DNA of 64,000 nucleotides, taken from the NCBI RefSeq assembly GCF_002865645.1, contig NW_020194549.1, forward strand, positions 393,021 through 457,020. Reading direction: 5' to 3'. Shown in pieces: positions 38,096-50,239 of this stretch (positions within the stretch are counted from its first letter, which is position 1; each line of letters opens with the position of its first letter). Under the pieces are notes generated by a model, which was not told where the DNA came from, did no database searches, and saw only the letters and a list, made by a program, of their open reading frames with translations. The DNA is from Hyaloscypha bicolor E (lineage: Eukaryota; Ascomycota; Leotiomycetes; Helotiales; Hyaloscyphaceae). The position numbers were made by a program, and so were the translations under genes.

Positions 38096-38393
38096 TATAA
38101 GGTATTTATTAATAAGTAATAAGATAATAGAATAAATTAGTATATTATAAAACTATAGTATTAAATTCAGTATAGAACTAATCTCTGTTCCTCCTATAAG
38201 GTCTAGGGAAGCCCCCTCTAAATAAGAGGCCCTAATAGTATATATATAATTAGTAATTTATAAGTCTAATATATATAATATAAATAGTAGTTAGTTAGGA
38301 TATTAAAGGGCTACTAAACTCCCTAATTAATACCCGTAATATCTGAGGTTCGTTATATGCCCTTAAGTTACGTATGACCCTATATATATTATA
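38096..38393 (-). repeat. 3' LTR of element A
   Basis: 298 bp, direct repeat of 45625-45922. Terminal TATAAGG...TTATA derives from TGTAAGG...TTACA. Confidence 0.85.
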
Positions 38394-41300
38394 ACTATAT
38401 CTCCCTTCTAGGATCTTATTCCCAAGATTTATTAATTTATTCTAGTAAATATTTAATTAATTATTTATTTAATTAATATAAACTTCTAGTATCTTGGGAA
38501 GTGGTTTTACTAATATAATCTAGATAATAAACATAAAAATTATCTAATTAAATCGGGGCTAAATAAGCAAGAAAGAAAAGTAATTATACCCCAGGTATAG
38601 GGGCTAGCCGGTAATTACGATTTCGTTTAGGATCTAAATATTCTAATTAGCTTAATCCAAAATACTAAGATACTATCTCATAAAACCAATACTACTTATT
38701 AGATCTCGTATTAGAATAATCTAAATAGCTATATGGAAAGTATTTAATAGATATTTATATAAGAAACCTATATAAATATTTCTAAGATCCTAGAAATTAT
38801 TTATAGGCTTCTGGAAGTATATATTAATTAGTTATACTAGTTTCTAATTAGAACTAGTATAAAAACTAGTAGTTAATCTAGGTAATTCTTTACCTCTATA
38901 AAAGGACCTCTTTATATTACTATATATTCTCTTTCTTTCTAATAATTATATATATAACTTTTTCTATTATTACTTTCTAGCCTCTTTTTCTATTTTTCTT
39001 TAAATCTTCTTTAATTATTTTTAATTAATTCTATAATATTTTCTTCTGGCTTTATTATTTATTCCTATAATAATAAGTATAAAGGTAATCTTATAGCCTT
39101 CTTTCCTATTACTAGTAAATACTTGAAATATTTCAAGTATTTGCTTATTAATTCCTTTATCTTATATATTATAGTACCTAGTAAGAAGAATTATAACTAT
39201 TATAATAAGGATTCTAAGTCTTATATATTAGTAAGTTCTTTAGCTTTAATATTTATTAAAGCTAATATAATTTCAGATTTCTTACTACTTATTAGAGGCT
39301 TGCCAGTTCTAGGAAAATATTATTATAACCTTTAAGAAATTTCTTAAAATATATCCTAAATAGTATTATACTAATAAGGATAATACTATTAATTAGGTTT
39401 TTAAAAACTAAAAGAATATTAATAAGCTTCGGAATTCTTTTTCCCGTCTTAATAAGGTAAATAATAATATTACTTGGATTAGTATCCTAAAGATAAGTTT
39501 TTTCTAATATATTTAGGTATTTACTAATTCCTTAAAGAAATACTATAATATTTACTTTTAAGATATTAACCTTATTACTAAACTTATTACTAAGATTACT
39601 AAGTAGTTTACTACTAGTATTTTAAATACTAATAATATAATACTTATAGCTATTCGGGACCTGACTTCAGAAATTCGGGCCTTTTATAAGATATATATAA
39701 CTATTATAAGTTCCTTACTTACTTCTCTTAATATTCTTAATACTAATATTATTATAGTATAACTATATTCCGTTAAAAAATAAGCGGATTCCGGAGAATA
39801 TTAGCTAATTTTTTACTAAGTCCTAAATAAGGCTAGTATTTAGTATTCTTACTTTGGGAATTAGGAATTTATAGGAATTAGAGTTTATTTATTTGAAATA
39901 CTCATAGCTAGTTTACCTATAATAAACCTTTCTTAATTCTAAACCTTTTTCTAATAATTTGAATATAATTCTTATAAGCCTTAATAAAATTCTAGAAAAT
40001 CTTTATAAATAAAAAACCCAGGGAAAGAGTATCTCTATTATTATTCCGGGCCTTTTCTTAGCTATTTAGGTTCTTTCTTTCTTTTAAGTAGCTTTTTTCT
40101 TAATAGTCCAGAATTCTTTTTAATCTTAAGAGATTATTAAAAGATAATTTCGGATTCTAAGCTATAGTTTCAGTTATATAATTTCAGAAATTCCTTAGAA
40201 TTTTCAAGATTAGGAAAAGCAGGTAATTAGATATTATAATCTTTAGGCCAGGCTTTCTATTTAATTAAATACTATTATTTTTTACTTTTACTATTTTATT
40301 AGTAACTAATAATAGCTTCTATTTCCTATTCTTATTCTTTATTATTATCTACTAATTCCGGAAGTTCTCTAGAAAAATATAAATATAGCTCCTAACTCTT
40401 TTTTATTATATACTCTTTAAGAAAAGAAATATAGAAAATTAGATATAAATAATTATATATACTTAGTAGTTCTAACTTATATATTAAATTACTAATATAT
40501 TTAAGGATCCTAAATAGACCTATAAATTTTGGCTTAAGCTTTCCTGCTTTAAGTTTAATATTTCTTATTAATAGTATTACCTAGGCTTCTTTAGAATAGT
40601 ATTTAGCTAACTAGTACCTATTATAGTAAGTTTTCCGGTTATTTTATATATAATATTATAAATTCTTAAGTTTTCTTTACTTTATTTTAAGGATTTCTAG
40701 CCTTTTATATATAGCTAGTATCTCTCTTATAATCCTATTCTTAGAATTCTATAGAAATTAAGAATAGTATCTATAATATATATAGAAAGATATATTCTAT
40801 AAAACCTAATATTTTAAATTATTATATATAAATTCTATAAAAGATAACTTCTTAAACTAGTTATTTTTTTAGATATTATAATAATATTTCAGGTAATATT
40901 CCAGGACCTAGTTTTGCCTTTCTATCTAATTATTTATCTAAGAATAATAAGCTATATTTAAATACTATTTATATATTAAATAGAAACAGAAAGCAGACCA
41001 GAACTAGCTAATAAATACCATTCCTCGGTCGGAAATAATTCTATTAGAGGAGCTAAAGATTAAGAAAACATATTCCTATATAATCTTAGTAAGCTCCGGA
41101 GAGTTAATAGTCTTATAATATATAATATATCTTATTATTTTAGAATACTAGTTAATAATTATAAGAATTATATTAAAATCGGGATTTTTTACTAGGTTCT
41201 TATATAGTAGTAAACCTATAATAAAATTTATAGAGATCTTATTCTAGGGTCTTTTAGGCTATAGTAAACTACTAAGTAGACTATATAGTAAATGCCTCTT

Positions 41301-44300
41301 TGCCTTAACTTTCTAGTAGATATTATATTCTTAATAATAATTACAAATATTTCTTTCTATATTTTCCTAATACTAGGACCTTCTAAGAAATTCGAGAGTC
41401 TTTTTTATTTTATAATATCTAGCTATTAGGTTATTATAATAAAGCTTTATGACTTCTTAATATAAAGCGGAATTATTAGGTATAATAATTCTTGAATAGT
41501 ACCTAAATAGGCCTAAATTATTTTTCTAGATTTCTTTTCCCTTAGTATTTTTCTTACTAAGCTTTTATTTTATAATATTCTAATATCGAGAATTATTTCT
41601 CTAAGCTACCTAAATAATATCTAGAAAGGATTTAGATAAAGGGGCTAGTACTATAGCTCTTTTAGTAATCATATATATTTATATATAGGGAATTAGGTAT
41701 TTATAATTATCTAATTTAAAAACTCGGGAAACTAAGAAGTCTTTAATTCTATTAAGTAATATAGTTATAGATACTCTTATTACCTTAGCTATAGTAATAG
41801 AGCCTTTAAGGCATCTCCCTATACCTTGCTTCTTAACTAATTTTATAATTAAGGGATCTATAAAATAATCTATTTATTTGTTTTATAGCAAATATTTCTT
41901 CTTGGCTATTATAGATATAGTAAGTATTAAATAATACCTATTTTAAAGAGGAAATTCTTTAGATATTTATAAGGACCTCTAAATTATAATTATAAAAGCT
42001 TTTTTTAACTTATTCTAAAAGGTTAGAAGCCAAGTTATATTAATAGGACCTTTTTTATAATCAGGTCTTCTATTAGGTCTATTTACTGGGTTTGAGGCGC
42101 CTCTATAATAAATAATATTAAAATTATATATTATAAGATATATTACCTAATATACTTAATAGCTCTCTAAATACTTTATTTCTATAAAATATTAGAGATT
42201 ATTATAGTCTATAATAACCTCAATTATAAACCTGGACCTTTTAAGATAATAGTACTAATACTTAAAGGCTTTAATAATTATAAGTAGCTTCCTATTATAG
42301 GTACTATAGTTATATTTAGCTCCGGAAAGTTTCCAGGACTAGAATACTATTAGATACTAGTATTTTTTTAGGCTATTACTAGAATTAACTTATTATAAAA
42401 TAGTACTAGTAATTACGAATTTTAATATATTAGTTTTAATATAAATCTTCTTAAAAAGGTCAAAATAGATTAGGATAGGCATTATAGTAAAAGCTTTTTT
42501 TAAAGTCTTAAAGCTTTTAGTTACTTTATTTATCTATATAAAGGGACCGGATTTCCGGCTCTTTTCTATTCCTTTTAAGAGGTTTATTAAGCCTATAATT
42601 ACCTGAGAATAATAGTAAATAAACCTATAGTAGAAATTAGTAAATCCAAGAAATACTTAAATATTATAAAATAATTCTGGTTCTAGCTATTTAATAATAT
42701 TACGGACCTATTTAGGATCCGTATAAATATTTTCTATTCTAATAAGGAAGTTTAAAAATTCGACTTCCTTAATATTAAACTTATATTTACTAAGTTTATA
42801 AAACAGGTTATTTTTATATAGCCTAGTAAGTACCTAGCGAATATAATTATAGTATTTATCCTTATTTCGGGAATAAATAAGAATATTATCTAAATAAATA
42901 ATTATAAAATAATTTAGGAGCCCTATAAATATAGTATTAATATATATTTAAAATATGGCTAGTATATTAACCAGCCCAAAAGATATTATAAGATATTTAA
43001 AATGGCTATAGTAGGTCCTAAAAGCCGTCTTTTACTTGTATTCTTTACGAATTCTTACCTAATAATATATATTCTTAAGATCTAGCTTTATAAAGATCTT
43101 AGCTCTTCGGAGCCGGTTAAGGGTCTTATTAATAAAAGAAAGCAAATACTAATTCTTAATTATAACTTAGTTAAGTCTATAATAATTAATATAAAAATAT
43201 AGTTCTCTATTCTTCTTAGGAATAAAAAAAATAGGTATTCCTACTAGGCTTTTACTAGGCCTTATCTAATATTTATAAAGTATATCCTGCAAATATAGAT
43301 ATAATACTTCTAGTTAGGTCTCTAATAGATTATATAAAGGCCTATATAGGACCGTACTATTTATATTAATAAAGTATTTAATACTACCAAGATTAGGAAG
43401 TTCCGAAGCTTTATTAGGGTTAAAAACCTCTAAGAAGTCTTTATATTTATTATTCCGGAAATAAATAGGTACTTTTAAGGCTCCTTTCCGGAAAGTATTA
43501 ATTTACTATATTAAAAACTCCTATTTAGTATTACTAGAACCATATAATAAAGTAGAGATCTAGTAACTATTATAAATATATAAAGCCTACTATCTAGAAT
43601 AGTTATATTTGCCTTTAGTTAAGAATAAGACTTAAGATACTAGCTTAGGGTACTAGTTAAGCTCCTTACCAAATTCTTTTGGTATTAGGATCTTAATATT
43701 ATTAGGCTATATAGATATATATACTTATTATTTCTTAATATAGTCTATATATTATATAAGGGTTACTTTATAAAATTTCATACTAAAGACAAGGCTATAA
43801 GAGCTAATATTCTTATACCTATAGAACCAGAGCTTAAAAGGATATATCTCGCTATAATTATCTATAATAAATACCTTAAAATTATAGGCTTAATAGACCT
43901 TAAATCTGTTCCTATAAAAGGTTATAAACTCTTAGTTATATTTAGCTAAGGTAATAAAGCCCCGGCTTTAAACCCAATTATTATTAAGGAAGTTATAGTC
44001 TAATCCGGTATTACCGAGTTTGCTATATATCTCTAAGATATTTATTTCTGGCTATATTAATCTTACTTAAATAGTTATATAAAGTAATATACCTTTTTTA
44101 TTATAGCCAAAATTATTAATATTTAAGATTTGGCCTTCTCTTTTCCCTATTTCTTAGGAGAGTCTCCTCTGGAATATTTTTCTATAATAATAGTATTAAC
44201 CTGCTTTTGTAAATACCTTAACTTTTCTATAGTTTTGGCCTTATTAGGGTTTTACTAAGCCTATTTAATATACTTAAAATACTTTATATTTCCTAAGAAA

Positions 44301-45624
44301 TATTCTTTTTATTTATAAGTCTAATAAACTATACCTAAAGTGGATCTGGTATTCTATTAAGGCCTTAAAGGGGCCAAAGTACTACCTAAGGGTTTCTTAT
44401 ATGATTTTCGGAACTTATCCTTTCTTTTTTAATAGTCTTACAAATTAGAATTTGCTAAGTCAGAGTTCTTAGAGGCAGAATTACTCTTACTAGATTCTCT
44501 TGCCTTTACTTTCCTTGATTTAGGGTAAGTAGTATATTCTGCTTTCTGAGCTTTCTTAAGCTATTTAGAAATAGATACTATCTTATCTCCTAAGAGAATA
44601 GATATAAGTATCTAATAAGTCTTATAATCAGATAAAGTAGTATTAAGAGTCCGGACCCGGTTCTTCTCAGGATATAGGTCCTAGTTAACTTTAAGACTAA
44701 TTATCCGAGTATATAACTCGGTAACTATCTCGCTATTCTTCTAATAAAGATCTCGGAATTCCTTAAAGGTATTTTATTAACGGGTTTAAGGTACTTGGAG
44801 TATATTAGCTAAGTAGGCCTTAAATTGCTTCTAATAGACCTTATATAATAGTAGGCTTTGCTTTATTATAGTCTCCTAAGTATTATAAGATTTGTTCCTA
44901 AGGGCACTTATAGTAAAGTTAACTCTAGAAGAATATCTATTATAAATCCAAGGCTAGGTCCTAAAAACCGCCTTTTAGGAAAATACGAATATTCTCTATT
45001 CCTTAAGGGACTTTCTATAATATAAATCAGGTATCCGGACCTTAAGAAGCTTCTCTCGGTCTAAATATATCTTTAGGATATTATATAGTAGCTCCTAATA
45101 AATAATATCGAGATTACTCTCAAAGCTTATTATATTAGGAAAGGGGGTAGGTTCTAATCCCATTTCAGGAAGTTCCCTAGTAGGAATTACTAAAGAAGAG
45201 AGAATAAACTTACAAATAGAGTTTCTATAAGATATAGTAAACCGCAAGGTATCCCTAAGGGTACTCTTATATTACTCTAACTATAGGATATACTAGTTAA
45301 TTACATCTACTAATTCTTGCTTTTATTAGAGCGCTTCGACTTTAGTATATAAGCCCTGTTCCGTAGCTTGGGCGGTAGCGACTCGGGTATTAATCTCGGT
45401 ATCTTAATTATTACCGGGATTATTTCCATTATTATTACTAGCTCTCGGAGGCTCCTGAGGGGCCCTATTAAAAGTATTAGACAAGCCTTTGCTATTACCC
45501 ATATTGGGGTTAATCTGGTCGACTTCCTCTATAGGAATAGCTTTGGTAAGGGATTATATATTTCGCAGATTTCGAGATATAATTACTTATTAAACTATCT
45601 CCTTTAAGGATAGAGAGATTAGCT

Positions 45625-45922
45625 TATAAGGTATTTATTAGTAGATAATAAGATAATAGAATAAATTAGGATATTATAAAACTATAGTATTAAATTCAGT
45701 ATAGAACTAATCTCTGTTTCTCCTATAAGGTCCAGGGAAGCCCCCTCTAAATAGGAGGCCCCGATAACATATATATAATTAGTAATTTATAAGCCTAATA
45801 TATATAATATAAATAGTAATTAGTTAGGATATTAAAGGGCTGCCGAATTCCCTAATTAATACCTGTAATATCCGAGGTTCGTTATATGCCCTTAAGTCAC
45901 GTGCGACCCTATATATATTACA
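45625..45922 (-). repeat. 5' LTR of element A
   Basis: 298 bp and ends TTACA, so the CA terminus survives on this side. It contains the CCCCCTCTAAATAGGAGG inverted-repeat motif shared by all three LTR copies in the window. Confidence 0.85.
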
Positions 45923-45927
45923 TTTAT

Positions 45928-48900
45928 TTAAAGCCTATCTTATATTAGAAAACCTACTTTCTCTTTAATATATTTATAGCTACTCTTAAAACTTATATTA
46001 AAGCTTAATTAATATATTATATATTTCTATTTTTATAAAGAACTTCTTTAATATAGAACTTATTCTCTAACTATAATACTATTTTATTACTAGAAACCAA
46101 TTACTTCTTTAAAAAGCTAGTATAACTTATTAATTTTTACTAATAATCTATTTCTTACTATTAAATATTATCTAAATAATTTCTATATTCTTAATACTAA
46201 TTTAGAATACCTAATTTCTCTATATTCTATATTAATTTTAATATTAACTATTTCAAACTTAATAATAGTATTATAAACCTTATTTATACTATCTTATAGT
46301 TCTTTTTTCTATAATTTCCGAAGTATTTAATATTACTTTTATAAATATAGATATTACTTTAAAATTCTAACTAACTAAATAGTTTTATATTATATAAAGC
46401 TAGCTTTAATAAATACTAAATAAATATAATTAGCTTTTAGAAGAGATATAAATTAGTTTCGGAAAAAGTAATATCTTATTCTAAGTTATTTTTTAATCTT
46501 ATTATTCTGATTTCTTTTCTATTAATACTTATTTTATATTTTCCTAATATTTTTAATATTTTTAATATTTTTAATATTTTTAATATTTTTAATATTTTTA
46601 ATATTTTTAATATTTTTATATATCTTATTTTTTATATATTTCTTATATTATTTCCTTTCTTTTATACTATTTCTTAAGTTAATAGAAATATCTCTAAATA
46701 AATAAAGAATTAGAATATATTTATATTATAAAATTTTTATTATTTCCTTTTATATTCTAATACTTTAGATACTATTATTATTATATTTATATTTCTATTA
46801 TATTACTTTCTTATTTCTCTATTATTACTATTTAGTTTAATTTACCTTAATTATTTTCTAGATTATATTTCTTTAAGTATATATTTTTATTTTTTATTTT
46901 TTATATTTATTTCTAATTTATAATTATATTATCTTAAATATATCTAATTATTATATTTATTTTCTCTATTATATATATTACTATTTCAGTTTTATTTTCT
47001 TACTAAAAAGAAAGAAAAAAAGAAAAAAAAAAACTCGAATATATATAATACCTTTATATAATCTAAGACTATTTTAATTTACTTTTTATTTTGAAATATA
47101 TTTAAAAGAAATCCTTATAATTTATTAAAAATAATAAAATAGCTAAAGAATAGATTTCTTAAGTTAGTAAAATATAGTAGCTAGTTCTTATAAGCTATAG
47201 TATTATTAAAAGCCTATAGATTAATAGTATTAAAGTTTAGAGTATTAAAAAAGTTTAGGCAATTATAGAAGCTTTATTAATACTAGAAAAAATAACTATA
47301 ATTACTGAATTTAATATAAATATTCTAGATAAACTAAGTAATATATATAATAAGCTCTTAAAATAGAAAACCTTTATTAGAGATAGAACTAGACTAGAAT
47401 TAACTAAGGAAAAACTAAAGAATTACTAAGCTAATAATAGAGAATTCGAGAATATTATTAAAGGCATTTCTAAAAGCAAATAAGAGAAGCTTAATAAGAT
47501 TAAGACTATAGTAAATAGTTTAAAAACTAAAAGTCAGAATAGAATTATATTATATAATAAAGCTTTTAACTAATATATTAATAATATCTATAATAACTTT
47601 AGTAAAAATATTTATAAAAAGTTATATTCTCTCTTTAAAATAAAAGCTTTAATATATAAAGCTATTTAGTTAATTAATAAAGCTACTTTAAAATATATTA
47701 AAAATAAAAAGTATTAAAATACTAGTATATTTACTAAATTAAATATTACTAAGATATTTAAATATATTAAAGCTATTTCGGAATCTATAGAATTAGAATT
47801 TAAGCTACTATTAGCTAATAATTTTAAAACTAAATAGTATATTTTTAATACTTTCGGAATTCTAATTAAGGAAGCTTATAGTAATAAGCCTTTTTCTATT
47901 TTCCGAAATAAGCCTAAAAAATAGGCCTTTATTATAATTTTAACTTCGACTTAATTAGATCTAGCTAAGAAAAATAAAGCTAATTTAATAAAACTTAGTA
48001 AGAAAGCTACTAGTAAAGCTAGTAGAACTAGTAAGACTAGTAAAACTAATATAACTAGATAAGAAGAATCTAGTAAAAATAGAGAGTAAACTAAACCTAA
48101 AACTTTTAATAAATAGTAGAGATCTGAATACTAGACTAAATATAAAGTTTATAAAATAGAGGAAAGTAAAAAAGAGCTCTTTATATTAAAAGGAAAAATA
48201 CTATTTAAAAAGACTCTCTTAATTATATTTAGAACTAAAAAGTAAAAGACTAGAAATATTAAATCCGGAGAACTTAATAAAGGCATTTAATATATTTATA
48301 AGATACTAGCTAAATAGAAATTAATACTTGCTTAATAGAATAAATATATCTTTAAAAAATATATATATAATAGTATTATAGGTTCTATTTATAAGCGAGA
48401 TTACTATAGGATTAATAATAGATTCTTTAAAGCTTTTTATATAATATATATTTAGTAACTTATTAATACTTTCTCTATTAATATATAAGAGATTAAGAAT
48501 ACTTTAAAAATAGTTACTAAAATCTATAAAGTTACTAAAGGCAAGAAATATATTTCTATTACTTGAATAAATAAGAAAATACAGGATTTTTTCTTTAAAA
48601 ACTAGAAAATTAAAAAATATAAATATAAGTACTATATTTCTAATTAATTCCGCTCTAATCTATAGCTTTAATTCGATATTACAATCTCTATTTCTAAGTC
48701 TAGTACTACTAATTTAGGTATAAATGGCTATATTTATAAGAAGAATTATCTAAAGTAAATTAAAAAGTTTAATATTCGAGAACTCTTAATAAAAGAGATA
48801 GAAATATTATAGTTCTATTTTAAAAAAATATATATTAATATATAGAGATCTTAGTAATAGCTATTTTACTTTAGTTTCTTAACTTTTAATAATAGATCTA

Positions 48901-49898
48901 TTAATATAGCTTGAATTTCACGAGATATTAAATAAGTATTTTATTTATCTAGTTATTTATTTTTAGCTAGTCTAATACTTTACTTCTAGAAATATTAATT
49001 ATAATTAATATAAAGGCAATATTAAAGATCTAGCTATTACTAAAGCTTTAAATAGCAAATTCTATCTTAGTAAAAAGTATTAGAATATTAGCTATATTTT
49101 CCTTATAAATTATAAAAAGCTATTACCTTTAATAAGAAGTTCTTTAAAGATATTAATTACTTTTCTATTTCTAATAAATTTAAGCTAGAAATAGCTAAAG
49201 AATTAGGCAAATATTTACTAAAAGTAGTAAAAGAAAAGACTTCGAGTATAATTTATATAACTAGATAAATAAATACCTTTAACTAGATAATTTATAAGTC
49301 TGGAATTATAGGAAAGTATTAATTCTCGAATAATATATAAGTTAAAAAATAACTTAATAATAATTTGCTATTTAATAAGCCTTTTATTATAGTTCTAATA
49401 AGTCTAGTTATTATTAAAAATAGAATATATAAAAATAAAATCTCCTATAAAGTTATTAAAGCCTCTTATCTAGAGCTTTCCTCTTCTATTAAAGATTAAT
49501 TTAAAAATATAGTAAATAATATAAAATTTAAAGAAGTTATCTATTTAGAGTATATTAGTATAATTTATAATATAATTTACTATAATAAGCCTTTTTAATA
49601 CCCTATAATAAAGGCAGAAATTAAGTAATAATTAAAAGTAAATACTAATTAATATAGAGAACTATATTGGATTTAATATAAGAATATAACTAAATATATT
49701 CGGATTACCTTTAAGCAAGTTCAGAAATATGAAATAAGACTATTTAAGGGTAATAAGTCTTATTTTAGATATATAGAAAAGAAGTTAGATTAACTAATAA
49801 AGGAAGATTCTAAATATTTTATTATTTCGGATTCTGAATAGAATTTTTCTATTATTTTTAGTATTTAGGAAATAAGTATAAATAAATAGAGAATCGGA
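45928..49898 (+). other. 3' accessory region of element E
   Basis: Sequence between the element A insertion and the E 3' LTR. From about 47.0 to 49.9 kb the plus strand is purine-rich like the gag-pol strand and reads, through stops, as a Lys/Glu-rich coiled-coil-like stretch (47.2-47.5 kb). A Lys/Ala/Ser/Thr low-complexity run follows (about 48000-48065), then unrecognised sequence. It may be an additional element ORF or an older nested insertion. 45.93-47.0 kb is T-rich and unrecognised. Confidence 0.35.
46546..46618. repeat. TAATATTTTT tandem repeat
   Basis: About seven nearly perfect 10-bp units of TAATATTTTT, a simple AT minisatellite. Confidence 0.85.
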
Positions 49899-50235
49899 TA
49901 TAATATAATAGGCTATATTTATTGAAAATTATATTATTTTAGCGGTTTTGAGATTTAGGTTATATAATAAAAGCTATAGCCTTTTATATATAACTTGTAA
50001 AAATTATATAAGAAAGCTAGTTTTTTATAGACTTAAAGAATAATTCTTTATAAGTATTTAATTAATTAAGCTTTTATATACTATATACTATATACTATTT
50101 ATACTTTACTATTTATACTTTACTATTTATACTTTACTATTTATATTTTTAATTTATTATTTTACTATTAAGTTACTTTTTATATTCTAGTATATTTTAT
50201 ATAAGTTTTTGTTTTATTATAGTTTCCTTTCTATA
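49899..50235 (+). repeat. 3' LTR of element E
   Basis: 337 bp, longer than the 5' LTR, partly because the TATTTATACTTTAC unit is repeated about three times near 50094-50150. It ends CTATA followed by CTAG. Confidence 0.75.
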
Positions 50236-50239
50236 CTAG

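Larger units (their letters stand above)
38096..45922 (-). mobile_element. RIPed Ty3/Gypsy element A, complete with two LTRs
   Basis: 7827 bp, with 298-bp LTRs at both ends and a perfect 5-bp target duplication TTTAT (38091-38095 and 45923-45927). Pol lies on the minus strand. The reverse transcriptase active-site block at about 42900-42861 reads Tyr-Leu-Asp-Asn-Ile-Leu-Ile-Tyr-Ser, the second catalytic Asp having become Asn; the preceding HFxYLxxxFGL-like block lies near 43010-42960. Gag should lie near 44.4-45.6 kb. It is inserted inside element E, so it is younger. It retains more CA/TG dinucleotides than E but is still stop-ridden. The plus-strand frames at 39123-39335 and 45368-45607 are antisense openings. 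Confidence 0.85.
29258..50235 (+). mobile_element. Large RIPed Ty3/Gypsy element E (with nested element A)
   Basis: Bounded by similar LTRs (29258-29546 and 49899-50235) and flanked by the 4-bp repeat CTAG (29254-29257 and 50236-50239). Element A with its target duplication interrupts it at 38091-45927. Without A the element is about 13.1 kb, long for a fungal Gypsy element. Gag-pol remnants run on the plus strand from about 30 to 37.4 kb. About 4-5 kb more lie between integrase and the 3' LTR. Every frame is broken by RIP, so it cannot be autonomous. Confidence 0.75.

Noticed and set aside
45368..45607. 79-codon plus-strand frame
   Set aside because: Antisense within the Gag region of element A.
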